A DNA stretch of 64,000 nucleotides from Poseidonocella sedimentorum (GCF_900116005.1 NZ_FOYI01000003.1:248001-312000), one strand, 5' to 3'. Counted from the stretch's first letter, positions 8,172 to 16,443 are shown. The notes: generated from the sequence alone by a model not told the origin. Numbers and translations are program-made.

Positions 8172-9584
8172 TCAGACGATGATCCGCATCCGCGGCTGGC
8201 GCCACTGCGCCGCCGGGCCGATCATCAGCTCGGTCAGCGCCCAGACCATCGCATCGACCCGATCCGGGCTACCCCGACCGGTGTAGCCCTGCGCGGTCAT
8301 CTTGCACATCTGGTCCTCCAGATCGCCGAGATCCTTCAGATGATGCACCCGGCCCTGCTCATAAAGCGCCGCGACCGGCTCGGCCCGTGCGGCCTTGCCC
8401 CGGCTGGCGTGGACCTTGGTAAACGGCAACAGCGGATCAACCTGCCGCAACACCGTCTCCACCAGATCGCCGCCCTGGTTCACCTCGGCGACAACCCGAT
8501 CCGCGCCGAACTCCGCCGCCGCCTCGACCACCGCCTTGGCCCAGCCCGTCGGGCCCAGACCCTGCACCGTGCGGTCCGCCAACACATAGGCGCGCCACTC
8601 CTGCGGCGGGCCCTCGGCCACCAGACCGGCGACCACGATGCCGCATTCATCCGACTGGCCATGGCCCGTCACCGGCGGGTCGACCGCGACGAGGATCCGA
8701 TCCAGCGCCGGAGCCTCCGCCACGCGGCTCGCCTCGAGCGCGCCAAGCGTCCAGAAGGCGCCCTCGGCCTCGTCGAGCAGGATGCCGTCAAGCTCCTGCC
8801 GGCCAAGCCGCGTCCCGTCATAGCGCCGCCGCACCTCCTCGAGAAAACTCTCGGCAAGATAGGCCGCGTTCGCCTCGGTCGGCGCATGGGTCACGACCGA
8901 GCTGTCGCGTTCCAGCAAATCCTTCAACACCGCCACGTTGCGCGGCGTTGTCGTCACACAGGCCTGAGGCAGATCCCCGAGCCGAAGCCCGAACTGCAAC
9001 ATGTCCCATGTTTCTTCCGCCTTCTTCCACTTGGCCAGTTCATCGGCCCAGGCGGCGTCGAACTGGGGCCCCCGGAGGCTTTCCGGATCATGGGCCGAAA
9101 ACACTTGCGCCGTCGCGCCGTTCGGCCAGACAAGCCGCTTGCGGCTCGCCTCCCATACCGGCACCCGGTCCGGCGGAGAGCAGGCCAGTATCCCGCTCTC
9201 GCCAAAAATCATCACCTCGCGTGCCTGATCGAGGGTTTCCCCGATCAGGGCCACACGCCGTGCGCGGCCTGGATCTTCGGGCTTGTCACCCTCGACCATG
9301 CTACGCACCCACTCCGAGCCCGCGCGGGTCTTGCCTGCCCCGCGACCACCCATGATTATCCAACTCCGCCAGTTCCCCTCTGGCGGAAGCTGATGCGGCA
9401 ATGCCCAAAACTCGAAGAGATAAGGGAGAGCGAGAAGCTCCCCCTCGGTCAGCGAGTCAAGAAACTCCTTTGCAACACTTTCTGACGCGGAGCTTAGCCA
9501 ATCGGCACCCGATCTGAGATCGGGCTGCTCCGAGATCGAGGGCGTAGCCGGCGGCTGCGCTTGATCGTTGCTTGCGTTCCGCAT
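8172..9584 (-). CDS. GTA large terminase, packaging ATPase/nuclease (gp2 homolog)
   Basis: 470 residues. The ATPase domain has Walker A GGRGAGKTRAGSEW (residues about 79-92), Walker B followed by the catalytic acid in FDAAWADELAKW, and the coupling motif VTTTPRN. The C-terminal nuclease shows RNase H-fold acids in ILVAVDPP and RVDAMVWALTEL. It packages host DNA by a headful mechanism in GTAs. The first ATG (9584) makes the gene overlap the small-terminase frame by 128 bases, unusually long; no convincing later ATG exists before the conserved LTEGELLALPYLFEFWALP region, so the true start could be a non-ATG codon. Confidence 0.92.
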   Translation of the reverse strand: MRNASNDQAQPPATPSISEQPDLRSGADWLSSASESVAKEFLDSLTEGELLALPYLFEFWALPHQLPPEGNWRSWIIMGGRGAGKTRAGSEWVRSMVEGDKPEDPGRARRVALIGETLDQAREVMIFGESGILACSPPDRVPVWEASRKRLVWPNGATAQVFSAHDPESLRGPQFDAAWADELAKWKKAEETWDMLQFGLRLGDLPQACVTTTPRNVAVLKDLLERDSSVVTHAPTEANAAYLAESFLEEVRRRYDGTRLGRQELDGILLDEAEGAFWTLGALEASRVAEAPALDRILVAVDPPVTGHGQSDECGIVVAGLVAEGPPQEWRAYVLADRTVQGLGPTGWAKAVVEAAAEFGADRVVAEVNQGGDLVETVLRQVDPLLPFTKVHASRGKAARAEPVAALYEQGRVHHLKDLGDLEDQMCKMTAQGYTGRGSPDRVDAMVWALTELMIGPAAQWRQPRMRIIV

Positions 9585-9795
9585 TGAGGAGTTTCTCCAG
9601 GTCTACCGCTTGCTTGAAGGCAGCCCGCACATCGTTGAGATACTTCTGCGTCTCCTTGGCGACGTCATAAGTTTCCTGCTCCAGCAGGTTCTCAGCGAGT
9701 TTCAGCGTGCTTGCCAGACTTGAGATCGTTTCGAAAAGCTCCTCGATACGGGTTTCCTCGATCGCGGGGCGCTCTTGTTCGGTGATCAATGCCAT
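9457..9795 (-). CDS. GTA small terminase-like protein (gp1 homolog)
   Basis: 112 residues, MALITEQERPAIEETRIEEL. Predicted all-helical and acidic in the first half (ELFETISSLASTLKLAENLLEQE), with a basic C-terminal YALDLGAARSQIGCRLAKLR. Position directly upstream of the large terminase and the helical profile fit the TerS subunit (orfg1) of GTAs. A Shine-Dalgarno GAGAGG lies about 10 bases before the ATG. It is the first gene of the operon, so it follows the leader region at 9811-9936. The family assignment is moderate because TerS proteins diverge fast. Confidence 0.72.
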   Translation of the reverse strand: MALITEQERPAIEETRIEELFETISSLASTLKLAENLLEQETYDVAKETQKYLNDVRAAFKQAVDLEKLLNAERKQRSSAAAGYALDLGAARSQIGCRLAKLRVRKCCKGVS

Positions 9796-9845
9796 CTGCT
9801 CTGTTACCTCTCATGGGAGTTTTTTTATGACCTCCGCACGAGCGA

Positions 9846-9880
9846 AATAGAAAACGGCCTCGGAGTTGCCTCCGGGGCCG
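9846..9880 (-). terminator. Terminator/attenuator-like hairpin in the GTA leader
   Basis: On the minus strand an 11-bp stem (CGGCCCCGGAG/CTCCGAGGCCG, one G-U pair) with a 4-base loop is followed directly by TTTTCTATTT. It lies about 20 bases downstream of a strong promoter match (9908-9936) and 60 bases before the first GTA gene. It could end read-through from mltG, or attenuate the GTA transcript. The sequence shows the structure; the function is inferred. Confidence 0.55.
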
Positions 9881-9907
9881 CTTACCCACTTCTTCCAGCT
9901 TGTCTTA

Positions 9908-9936
9908 TTTGTACGAAACAGCGTTCGGTGAGTCAA
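9908..9936 (-). promoter_or_regulatory. Candidate sigma-70 promoter of the GTA operon
   Basis: Minus strand TTGACT, 17-base spacer, TACAAA. The -35 box is nearly consensus and the spacing ideal. Predicted transcription start is near 9900, giving a leader of about 105 bases before the small-terminase ATG. No other promoter in the 446-base gap is as good. Confidence 0.55.
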
Positions 9937-10241
9937 GCGCTAAATACATGAGCTTCGAGCCCTAACCGTACGGTACTATTAAATTTTTCCTAATCGCGGC
10001 CCATAGATATATATAGTGATATAGCCGAAATTGGCGCTCATGTGACGGGTCATCGGCGGGCAGGATACAAGATACTGCGCTTCATATTTCGGAAATCACA
10101 CCGCACCGTGCGGTGGGGGGTGATTAACCCCGCCCCACCGGCTCCCGGATCGTGATCAAAAGGTAAAGACGAGGGCGGCCCGAGGCGGGGGGCGACGCGG
10201 CAAATTCACCCCGCCGCACCCCCGATTCGCATAAGCTGACG
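9937..10241. other. GTA upstream control region with two related palindromes
   Basis: No gene is supported here. It is locally AT-rich (9975-10040, with runs of TA) compared with its surroundings. It holds the palindrome ACCGTACGGT at 9965-9974 and, at 10099-10115, an inverted repeat with 8-bp arms CACCGCAC/GTGCGGTG containing ACCGTGCGGT, one base different from the first. Two near-identical sites 140 bases apart upstream of a regulated operon suggest a binding protein; which one is unknown. Confidence 0.5.
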
Positions 10242-11396
10242 CTATTGATTCGCGCGCTCGGCCTCGATTCGCCGCCATTCGGCGACGTTCCGGTTGTGCT
10301 CGTCGAGCGTCCGGGCGAAGGCGTGGCCGCCGGTGCCGTCGGCGACGAAGTAGACAAAGTCGCTCTCGGCCGGGTTGAGCGCGGCGCGGATCGCGGCGCG
10401 GCCGGGGTTGGCGATGGGTGTCGGCGGCAGGCCGTCGATCTGATAGGTGTTGTAGGGTGTCGCGGCGTCAAGCTCGCTCCGGCGCAGCCCGCGCCCCAGC
10501 ACGCCCTGCCCCTGCGTGATGCCATAGATCACGGTCGGGTCCGTCTGCAGCCGCATCCCGCGCGTGAGCCGGTTGATGAAGACGCTCGCGACCAGCGCGC
10601 GTTCCTCGGCGATGCCGGTCTCCTTCTCGACGATCGAGGCCAGGATCAGCGCCTCCTCCGGGCTCTCCAGCGGCAAGTCCTCCTGACGGCCCGCCCAGGC
10701 CTCGGCGAGCCAGCTCGCCTGCCGCGCGGCCATCATTTCGAGGATCGCGCTACGGTCGTCCCCCTCGCGCAACGCATAGCTGTCGGGCGCAAGGCTGCCC
10801 TCGGCCGGCACCTCGGCGATCTCGCCCTCCAGCGGCTCGATCGCCTTGAGCGCCTCGACCACCTGCCAGCTCGTGACCCCTTCGGCCACGACCAGCCTGT
10901 ATTGCGTGAAATCCTCGGCCCGCACGGTCTCATAGGCCTCGGGCCGCGCCTCGTCCGCCAGATCGAATTCCGCCACCTCATTCATCCGCCCGGTGGCCGG
11001 GTCCAGCTCGCGCACCTCGCCGATGATCCGCGCGATCCCGACGCGATACACCACCTCTGTCCCGCAGTTGTTGGGCCCGCCGCGGGTGATGATGTCGGTG
11101 ATCTCGCGCATGCTCGCCCCCTCGGGGATGAGAAAGCTGCCCGCCTTGAGCGCTTGCGTCTTGTCGGTGTAATCCGCGCCGAGCCGGAAGATCAGCGCAT
11201 TGGAAATCGCGCCCTTGGACGCCAGATCCTCCGACACCGCGCCCATGCGCCCGCCGGAGGGGACCTGAATGCAGATCCCGATCTCATGCGGACCGGCCGC
11301 GTCATATTGCTGCTTGCCCCAGATCACCGCGCCGCCCGCCATGAAGATGACGACGATCAGCAGGGTCAGCGCATTGGCTGCGATATGGCGCCACAT
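10242..11396 (-). CDS. mltG: Endolytic murein transglycosylase MltG (YceG family)
   Basis: 384 residues. One N-terminal membrane anchor (ALTLLIVVIFMAGGAVIW, residues 8-26), a LysM-like region (SEDLASKGAISNALIFRLGA) and the catalytic YceG domain with the glutamate in ASIVEKETG, followed by FINRLTRGMRLQTDPTVIYG and YNTYQIDGLPPTPIANPG. It cleaves nascent glycan strands in the periplasm and is thought to set strand length. The start shares one base with the fabF stop (TGATG), so the two are translationally coupled. The linkage fabF-mltG next to the GTA is familiar in Rhodobacterales. Confidence 0.95.
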   Translation of the reverse strand: MWRHIAANALTLLIVVIFMAGGAVIWGKQQYDAAGPHEIGICIQVPSGGRMGAVSEDLASKGAISNALIFRLGADYTDKTQALKAGSFLIPEGASMREITDIITRGGPNNCGTEVVYRVGIARIIGEVRELDPATGRMNEVAEFDLADEARPEAYETVRAEDFTQYRLVVAEGVTSWQVVEALKAIEPLEGEIAEVPAEGSLAPDSYALREGDDRSAILEMMAARQASWLAEAWAGRQEDLPLESPEEALILASIVEKETGIAEERALVASVFINRLTRGMRLQTDPTVIYGITQGQGVLGRGLRRSELDAATPYNTYQIDGLPPTPIANPGRAAIRAALNPAESDFVYFVADGTGGHAFARTLDEHNRNVAEWRRIEAERANQ

Positions 11397-12655
11397 CAGC
11401 GCAGTTTTCCGACGATCACCGATGCGTTGGTCCCGCCGAAGCCGAAACTGTTGGAGAGCGCCACGTCGATCTTGCGCTCGCGCTTGGCGTTGGGCGCAAG
11501 GTCAATGGACGTCTCGACGGCAGGCGTGTCGAGGTTGATCGTCGGCGGCGCGACCTGATCGCGCACCGCGAGGATCGAGAAGATCGCCTCGATCGCGCCC
11601 GCCGCGCCGAGCAGGTGCCCGGTGGAGGACTTGGTCGAGGACATGGTCACGCCGCTGGCCGCATCGCCCAAAAGCCGCTCGACCGCACCAAGCTCGATCA
11701 CGTCGGCCATGGTGCTCGTGCCATGCGCATTGATATAGTCGATGTCCCCCGGCTCCAGCCCGGCGTTGTTGAGCGCCGCGCGCATGGAGCGCTCGCCGCC
11801 CTCGCCACTCTCGGACGGCGCTGTAATGTGATAGGCATCGCCCGAAAGCCCATAGCCCAGCACCTCGGCATAGATCTTGGCCCCGCGCGCCTTGGCGTGC
11901 TCGTATTCCTCCAGCACGACAACGCCCGCGCCCTCGCCCATGACGAAGCCGTCGCGGTCCGCGTCATAGGGCCGGCTGGCCTTCTCGGGCTCATCCCCGC
12001 GCTTGGTCGAGAGCGCCTTGCAGGCGTTGAACCCGGCAATGCCGACCTCGCAGATCGCCGCCTCGGCCCCGCCGGCGACCATCACATCCGCATCGCCATG
12101 CTGGATGAGCCGCGAGGCATCGCCGATCGCATGGGCGCCGGTCGAACAGGCCGTGACCACCGCGTGGTTCGGGCCCTTGAAGCCGTATTTGATCGAGACC
12201 TGACCGGAGATCAGGTTGATGAGCGAGCCGGGGATGAAGAAGGGCGAGACCCGCCGCGGCCCTTTCTCGCGGATGAGAATCGCGGTCTCGGCGATGCTCT
12301 CAAGCCCGCCGATGCCGGAGCCGATCATGACGCCGGTGCGCTCAAGGCTCTCGCGGTCCTCCGGCGTCCAGCCCGAATCCTCGACCGCCTGCTGCGCCGC
12401 AGCCATGCCATAGAGGATAAATGTGTCGACCTTGCGGCGCTCTTTCGGCGCCATCCAGTCATCGGGGTTGAACGTGCCGTCGCTGCCGTCGCCATAGGGG
12501 ACCTCGCAGGCGTAGGTCGTGCCCAGATGGCTCGCGTCAAAGCGCGATATCGTGCCCGCGCCGGACTTCCCCTCAAGGATCCGTGCCCAGCTTTCCTCGA
12601 CCCCACAGGCCAGCGGCGTGACCAATCCCAATCCGGTGACAACCACTCGACGCAT
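11396..12655 (-). CDS. fabF: Beta-ketoacyl-ACP synthase II
   Basis: 419 residues from the ATG at 12655 (MRRVVVTGLGLVTPLACG); the frame stays open further upstream but without homology. The condensing-enzyme triad is visible: Cys in VVTACSTGAHAIGDA, His in NAHGTSTMADVIE and His in STGHLLGAAGAIE. C-terminal SNSFGFGGTNASVIVGK is the usual FabF ending. It elongates acyl-ACP in cytoplasmic fatty acid synthesis. It is separated from acpP by a divergent gene on the other strand and by the acpP terminator, so it probably has its own promoter. Confidence 0.96.
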   Translation of the reverse strand: MRRVVVTGLGLVTPLACGVEESWARILEGKSGAGTISRFDASHLGTTYACEVPYGDGSDGTFNPDDWMAPKERRKVDTFILYGMAAAQQAVEDSGWTPEDRESLERTGVMIGSGIGGLESIAETAILIREKGPRRVSPFFIPGSLINLISGQVSIKYGFKGPNHAVVTACSTGAHAIGDASRLIQHGDADVMVAGGAEAAICEVGIAGFNACKALSTKRGDEPEKASRPYDADRDGFVMGEGAGVVVLEEYEHAKARGAKIYAEVLGYGLSGDAYHITAPSESGEGGERSMRAALNNAGLEPGDIDYINAHGTSTMADVIELGAVERLLGDAASGVTMSSTKSSTGHLLGAAGAIEAIFSILAVRDQVAPPTINLDTPAVETSIDLAPNAKRERKIDVALSNSFGFGGTNASVIVGKLR

Positions 12656-12940
12656 CTGTTTGCCCTCTCCGTGACCTCGTGCTTCGGACCCGTGAATACA
12701 GGCAAAACCGCCCCGCCCGCAAGCCACCGCGCAAGCACGCCCCGCGCCTCGGCGCCTTGCCGCGACCGAGGAGGTGGCGCAGAAGACTGGTCCAACCACG
12801 TCCGGGGCCCACCCGGGCCCCGCCCAGACCCTGCTACCCAAGCGCGTGCCGCGGCAACCTGCTGCCTTTTATCTATTTTTCCCCTTTTCCGCGCGTCTCC
12901 GGCAAGGATTTGGAAAACTTGGCCCGGCACAGTCGCGCGC

Positions 12941-13978
12941 ATGATCCGAATGACCAGATATCCGCCCACGGCATGGCGCGCCCTGCGCCCCGTGAAAACG
13001 GCCCGCGCGCTTGCTGTCCTCGCCGCGCTCTGCCTCGCCGCGCCCGCTTGGGCGGCCGGCGCGAAAAAGCCCGAGGCGCCCGCCGGGCCCGTCAACTCGA
13101 CGCCCGCCTGTCAGGTGATGGACAAGATCCTCGCGCTCGATCCGCTCTCGCACAAGGTCGCCGTCGGGATCGATCACTTCCAGCTCATCGACCAGTATCG
13201 CACCAAGATCGAGATCGCGCGCCAATCGCTGCGCGCCCTGCCCGCCAGCGTCTCGGTGCCTGATCGCGAACGCCTGCAGGATCACGTGACAGCCCATGCG
13301 GATGTGGCCGAGACCGTGGCCATCAACGGATCGAGCCCCGCCGCCGCACTCATCACCTCCGAGCCCTTCCTGCGCCGCGCGCTTCAGGTCGAGGCCGATC
13401 ACAAGGCGCTGGGTTGCCTCTCGCCAAGCTGGCGCGACCGGCTGAGCTTTCTCACCGATCTGTTCAAACCGGTGCAGCGGATCTGGGCCCATGAGCGCGT
13501 GCGGCCCTTCATCCTCTGGGGCATCTGCTTCAGCCTTGTCGTCTGGGCCCGGCGCCGGCAAAAGCGCTATCAGGCGCTCAACGCCCTGCCCGATTACGAT
13601 GCGCGCGAGGCGCCCCGCGTCAATTGCAGCCTGCCCGCGCAGGTCCATATCGAGGCCGATGGCATCCCGATCCGCATACTCGACATCTCCCGCAAGGGCG
13701 CGCGCTTTGCCCTGTCGCGGCCCGTTGAGCTGCCCGACGAGATCCATATCGCGCTGCCCGCCGAGATCCGCCGCACCGCGCTTTTGCGCCGGATGCGCGC
13801 GCGCCATGGGGCGGTGATGTTCTTGCCCCGGCTGACGGATGTGGAATTCGCCAAGGTCCTGCGCCACAGCGATCTGCCCGTGGCCTCGCGCGCCCTGCCC
13901 CCGGCCAAACCGCCGCGCGGCGCGGCGCTGGCGGGGCTTTTGGGTTGGCTCCCCCAGGGGCGCCGCAGCAAGGCGTAA
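12941..13978 (+). CDS. Exported or membrane-anchored PilZ-like protein
   Basis: 345 residues from the ATG at 12941; an in-frame ATG at 12950 is an alternative. An N-terminal signal sequence (ALAVLAALCLAAPAWAA, about residues 22-38) is followed by a helical region and a membrane segment FILWGICFSLVVWARRR (about 190-206). The C-terminal part has the PilZ-like D-x-S-x-x-G motif in IRILDISRKGARFALS. The usual RxxxR arm is degenerate (RVNCS), so c-di-GMP binding is uncertain. The domain would be cytoplasmic, with the helical region outside. Convergent with acpP; no operon partners. Function unknown. Confidence 0.75.
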   Translation: MIRMTRYPPTAWRALRPVKTARALAVLAALCLAAPAWAAGAKKPEAPAGPVNSTPACQVMDKILALDPLSHKVAVGIDHFQLIDQYRTKIEIARQSLRALPASVSVPDRERLQDHVTAHADVAETVAINGSSPAAALITSEPFLRRALQVEADHKALGCLSPSWRDRLSFLTDLFKPVQRIWAHERVRPFILWGICFSLVVWARRRQKRYQALNALPDYDAREAPRVNCSLPAQVHIEADGIPIRILDISRKGARFALSRPVELPDEIHIALPAEIRRTALLRRMRARHGAVMFLPRLTDVEFAKVLRHSDLPVASRALPPAKPPRGAALAGLLGWLPQGRRSKA

Positions 13979-13998
13979 ATCCGAGGCAAACGGCAAGG

Positions 13999-14029
13999 AA
14001 AAGGGGCGGTGCGCCGCAGCGACCGCCCC
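13999..14029 (-). terminator. Intrinsic terminator after acpP
   Basis: On the minus strand an 8-bp stem GGGGCGGT/ACCGCCCC with an 11-base loop is followed by TTTTCCTT. It lies 73 bases beyond the acpP stop, in the gap to the convergent PilZ-like gene, and separates acpP from fabF. Confidence 0.7.
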
Positions 14030-14101
14030 CCTGAATCTGTCCGTCTGATCCGCCCTACCCGCGCGCGCCGCCTGTTCGGCGGGGCCGCCAGGGCCGAATG
14101 A

Positions 14102-14335
14102 TCAGGTGGCGTTGGAGATGAATTTCACCGCATCGCCAAAGGTCTGGATGGTTTCCGCCGCATCATCGGGGATCTCGATCCCGAACTCTTCTTCGAAGGC
14201 CATGACGAGCTCGACGGTGTCGAGGCTGTCGGCGCCCAGATCATCGATGAAGGAGGCGGATTCGGTCACCTTGTCTTCTTCGACACCGAGGTGCTCCACT
14301 ACGATTTTCTTAACGCGATCTGCAACGTCGCTCAT
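14102..14335 (-). CDS. acpP: Acyl carrier protein
   Basis: 77 residues, acidic, with the phosphopantetheine attachment serine in [17 protein letters not shown] and the four-helix ACP pattern. It carries growing acyl chains for FabD, FabG and FabF encoded around it. A strong Shine-Dalgarno-like AGGATTGAGAG precedes the ATG. It has its own promoter candidate and terminator, fitting the high expression needed for ACP. Confidence 0.98.
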   Translation of the reverse strand: MSDVADRVKKIVVEHLGVEEDKVTESASFIDDLGADSLDTVELVMAFEEEFGIEIPDDAAETIQTFGDAVKFISNAT

Positions 14336-14487
14336 CTCTCAATCCTCATTCGTGTGAAAGGCCTTCTACCCTTCGTTTCTTTGCCCGACCGCCAATGCGG
14401 GACGGCATGGTCTGCCCTCACGGGCGGTGTTTTTCCCATACGGGTAGGCCCTTAGCACAACGCTGCGCTCCGGGCCGGACTGCGCCG

Positions 14488-14516
14488 CCTATACCATATG
14501 AACGCGCCAACGCAAA
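14488..14516 (-). promoter_or_regulatory. Candidate promoter of acpP
   Basis: Minus strand TTTGCG, 17-base spacer, TATAGG (or TTGCGT with 16). It lies about 150 bases upstream of the acpP ATG in the 324-base fabG-acpP gap, the only plausible signal there. The rest of 14336-14659 shows no gene. Confidence 0.45.
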
Positions 14517-14659
14517 CGGTTTCACCCACCGTACGCACCCGGCAGGCGCCCCTGCGGCAAGCATCGTGGCGCGCCTGCGATGGGCCCGGGCCCTGGGCGC
14601 GCCCGATGCGCGGCATACCCTTGATCCCAAACGCCTTCCCGCAACCACTCCGGTCCGGC

Positions 14660-15397
14660 CTACAGCATCGCCATGCCGCCGTTGACGTGCAGGGTTGTGC
14701 CCGTGACATAGCCCGCCTCGGGACTGGCCAGATAAAGCACGGCCGCCGCGATTTCTTCGGGCGTGCCCATACGGGCGGCGGGAATCTGCGCGCTGATCTT
14801 CTCCTTCTGGTCGTCAGTGAGCCCCTCGGTCATCGCCGTGGCGATGAACCCGGGCGCAACGGCGTTCACGGTGATCCCGCGCGACGCGACCTCATAGGCG
14901 ATCGACTTGCTCATCCCGATGAGCCCGGCCTTGGCGGCGGCATAGTTGGCCTGACCGGGATTGCCGGTCGCGCCAACCACGGAGGAAATGTTGACGATCC
15001 GCCCCCAACGGGCCTTCATCATCGGCCGCATGACACCCCGGCAGAGCCGCATCGCGGCGGTGAGGTTGACATCGAGCACGGCCTGCCACTCCTCGTCGGA
15101 CATGCGCATGAAAATGTTGTCGCGGGTGATCCCGGCGTTGTTGACCAGGATATCGAGCCCGCCCATCGCGGCAATCGCCGCCTTGGGCAGCGCGTCCACC
15201 GCCTCGCTGTCGCCGAGATTGCACGGCAGGACATGCGCCCGCTCGCCAAGCTCGCCCGCCAGCGCCTCAAGCGGCTCCACGCGCGTGCCCGACAAGCCCA
15301 CGCTCGCCCCGGCCGCATGAAGCCCGCGCGCAATCGCGCCGCCAATGCCGCCCGACGCCCCGGTCACAAGCGCAGACTTTCCGCTCAGATCAAACAT
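14660..15397 (-). CDS. fabG: 3-oxoacyl-ACP reductase
   Basis: 245 residues from the ATG at 15397 (MFDLSGKSALVTGASGGIGG), preceded by GAGAGGTGGGA. SDR features: nucleotide-binding TGASGGIGGAIA, LVNNAGITRDN, catalytic Ser in NISSVVG, and Tyr/Lys in NYAAAKAGL. The C-terminal GTTLHVNGGMAM is typical of FabG. It reduces beta-ketoacyl-ACP with NADPH. The 110-base gap from fabD contains double-palindrome copy B. The extension to 15445 is rejected because it enters the gap without a ribosome site. Confidence 0.96.
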   Translation of the reverse strand: MFDLSGKSALVTGASGGIGGAIARGLHAAGASVGLSGTRVEPLEALAGELGERAHVLPCNLGDSEAVDALPKAAIAAMGGLDILVNNAGITRDNIFMRMSDEEWQAVLDVNLTAAMRLCRGVMRPMMKARWGRIVNISSVVGATGNPGQANYAAAKAGLIGMSKSIAYEVASRGITVNAVAPGFIATAMTEGLTDDQKEKISAQIPAARMGTPEEIAAAVLYLASPEAGYVTGTTLHVNGGMAML

Positions 15398-15431
15398 TCC
15401 CACCTCTCCTCGTCGCTCGTGGTCTCCCGAA

Positions 15432-15481
15432 AAAATTCTGATCAATCAGAATTTTGCCGGAATTTTATCGATAAAATTCCG
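15432..15481. repeat. Double-palindrome element, copy B (fabD-fabG gap)
   Basis: First inverted repeat 15432-15455, arms AAAATTCTGA/TCAGAATTTT around TCAA; second 15458-15481, arms CGGAATTTTA/TAAAATTCCG around TCGA. The layout matches copies A and C (paired hairpins, 10-11 bp arms, 4-base centre), with different arm sequence. It is notably AT-rich for this genome. Confidence 0.85.
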
Positions 15482-15507
15482 CCCCCGCCCCGGGGCTGGC
15501 GGTGCGC

Positions 15508-16443
15508 TCAGCTGCGCAGCGCTGCAACATCCCCGACCGTGCCGAAGGCCCGCGTGGCCACATCCGGCGCGATCCGCCGGACCATCCCCGTGAGCGCCTT
15601 GCCCGCGCCGATTTCCCAGATCTCGGTGACGCCACCCTCGCCGGCCATCCACGCCACGCTCTCGCGCCAGCGCACCCGGCCCGTGACCTGTTCGACAAGC
15701 CGCGCCTTGATCTCCGCCGGATCGCTTATGGGCCGCGCCAGCACATTGGCCACCACCGGCACCAACGGCGCCCGGATATCCGCCTCGGCCAGCGCCGCCG
15801 CCATGGCCTCCGCCGCGGGCGCCATCAGCGCGCAGTGAAACGGGGCCGAAACCGGCAGCAGCATCGCCCGCCGCGCGCCCCTGGCCTTGGCGATCTCCAC
15901 CGCGCGTTCCACCGACCCCGTGTCGCCCGAGACCACCACCTGCTTGGGGTCGTTGTCATTCGCGGCCTGGCAGACACCGCCCGCCGCAGCGGCCTCGGCG
16001 GCCACCTCCGTCACGGCGTCGAAGTCGAGCCCGAGCACCGCGGCCATCGCGCCCTGTCCCACCGGGACGGCCGATTGCATCGCCTCGCCACGCAGCCGCA
16101 AGAGCCGCGCCGCATCGGTCACGCTCAGCGCGCCGGCCGCGGCCAGCGCCGAATATTCGCCCAGAGAATGGCCCGCGACAAAGCCCGCATCGGTGATCGC
16201 CACACCCTCTGCGCCGAGCGCCCGGAGCGTCGCGATCGACATCGCCATCAGCGCCGGCTGGGCGTTGGAGGTCAGCGTCAGCGTCTCCGCCTCCCCCTCC
16301 CAGATCAGCGCCGAGAGCGCCTCGCCGAGGGCCTCGTCGACCTCCTCGAACACCGCCCGCGCCGCCGGGTAAGCCTCGGCCAGATCGCGGCCCATCCCGA
16401 TGCTCTGCGCGCCCTGCCCGGGAAACACGAATGCCTTGCTCAT
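15508..16443 (-). CDS. fabD: Malonyl-CoA:ACP transacylase
   Basis: 311 residues from the ATG at 16443 (MSKAFVFPGQGAQSIGMG). The serine nucleophile is in GHSLGEYSAL (about residue 90), the catalytic His in SAPFHCALM (about 200), and the GQGAQ motif is near the N-terminus. It loads malonyl groups on ACP. First gene of the fabD-fabG pair on this strand. The much longer open frame that continues to 17640 is antisense to the cytochrome gene and not used. Confidence 0.97.
   Translation of the reverse strand: MSKAFVFPGQGAQSIGMGRDLAEAYPAARAVFEEVDEALGEALSALIWEGEAETLTLTSNAQPALMAMSIATLRALGAEGVAITDAGFVAGHSLGEYSALAAAGALSVTDAARLLRLRGEAMQSAVPVGQGAMAAVLGLDFDAVTEVAAEAAAAGGVCQAANDNDPKQVVVSGDTGSVERAVEIAKARGARRAMLLPVSAPFHCALMAPAAEAMAAALAEADIRAPLVPVVANVLARPISDPAEIKARLVEQVTGRVRWRESVAWMAGEGGVTEIWEIGAGKALTGMVRRIAPDVATRAFGTVGDVAALRS

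Larger units (their letters stand above)
9811..9936 (-). other. Possible leader peptide frame upstream of the GTA operon
   Basis: An open frame of up to 41 codons beginning at TTG (9936) and ending 16 bases before the small-terminase ATG. The second half reads SWKKWVSGPGGNSEAVFYFA, protein-like in composition. It has no ATG, its TTG coincides with the putative -35 box, and it overlaps the hairpin at 9855-9880. It may therefore be chance, or a short leader or remnant of a phage gene. Confidence 0.25.

Noticed and set aside
1..9795. Ordinary integrated prophage
   Set aside because: No integrase, repressor, replication or lysis genes and no attachment sites; gene order and sizes match the GTA cluster, and its flank is fabF-mltG.
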